Part shown: piece by piece, positions 6,391-6,657 of the stretch
How positions within the stretch are numbered: position 1 is the first letter of the stretch
Layout: every line of letters starts with the position of its first letter
Assembly: GCA_964591605.1 (NCBI GenBank)
Contig: CAZQEN010000399.1
Location: 1-6,657 of the forward strand
Length of the DNA: 6,657 nt
Reading direction: 5' to 3'
From: CAYLLT01 sp964591605
Lineage (GTDB): Bacteria; Planctomycetota; Phycisphaerae; UBA1845; PWPN01
Notes under the pieces: generated by a model
Told to the model about the DNA's origin: nothing
The model's input: only the letters and a program-made list of their open reading frames with translations
The model's database searches: none
Made by a program: the position numbers and the translations under genes

Positions 6391-6657
6391 CCGCGGCAAT
6401 GATGCTACAGTCTCACTTTTTTTCGCGATCCGGGTGGGGACGGCAGCCATCGCCGATTTCGCCGTCCTGACTGCGGGCAGGGGGCCGGAGAACCCGGACG
6501 ACTTCGATGGTTCAGGCCGATGCGCCTCTTTCGGCCCTGCGCCATCGCGGATTCCGCCTGCCCGGCGCGGCTCACGGCGTCTCCGCGTCCTGCGGGACCC
6601 GCTCATGGCCGGATCGGCCGAGCGCATCTGTTTTGCTGCGATGAGCTTGCGCGCACC
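6391..6657. other. right flank with hairpin, no recognisable gene
   Basis: After the transposase stop there is a 7-base T-run (6417-6423). Next is a hairpin whose arms GGACGGC (6438-6444) and GCCGTCC (6461-6467) pair perfectly around a 16-base loop. A plus-strand frame stays open from about 6398 to the window end (reading ..FFAIRVGTAAIADFAVLTAGRG..), and a minus-strand frame of 85 codons overlaps it. Neither has a family resemblance or a ribosome site. It may be the remaining right part of the insertion sequence or neighbouring intergenic DNA. Confidence 0.35.

Overview
The window is GC-rich bacterial DNA with a Planctomycetota-like (Phycisphaerae-type) character. The best clues are a secreted protein that opens with an 'NGDFE' jelly-roll start and ends in two acidic dockerin/EF-hand-like loops flanked by cysteines, beside a large secreted sugar-cleaving enzyme. 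The organism assignment is inferred from protein style; there is no marker gene.

Layout: 1-249 is non-coding and holds a perfect 16-bp tandem repeat (77-108) and a hairpin that may end the first gene. At 250-1368 (minus) is the secreted dockerin-like protein, with a clear Shine-Dalgarno. From 1369 to about 1700 there is no convincing gene, only two small hairpins and an operator-like near-palindrome (1557-1568). At 1540-2343 (plus) is an open frame whose last two thirds resemble the ligand-binding domain of a LacI/GalR/XylR-type regulator; no helix-turn-helix is visible, so it is probably a remnant. Immediately after its stop lies a perfect palindrome with a central CG (2344-2355), typical of LacI-family operators. 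At 2507-5485 (plus) is a 992-residue exported hydrolase related to GH36/clan GH-D alpha-galactosidases, with an unusual C-terminal extension. A palindrome-rich gap separates it from a convergent, broken TPR gene (5604-5783, minus). That gene is cut at about 5784 by the C-terminal part of a DDE-type transposase (5785-6390, plus). The last 267 bases hold a hairpin and no recognisable gene.

How it may work together: the hydrolase would be exported to attack an alpha-linked sugar or glycoconjugate, under a LacI-type regulator acting at the palindrome in its leader. Two near-identical operators, one before the regulator frame and one before the hydrolase, fit an old autoregulated sugar-response unit whose regulator has since decayed. 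The dockerin-like protein points away from it and may be an independent surface or extracellular glycan-binding protein. The right end is a scar of mobile-element activity. No defence system, CRISPR array, tRNA or rRNA was seen. The most novel items are the domain architecture of the hydrolase and the paired operators beside a damaged regulator.
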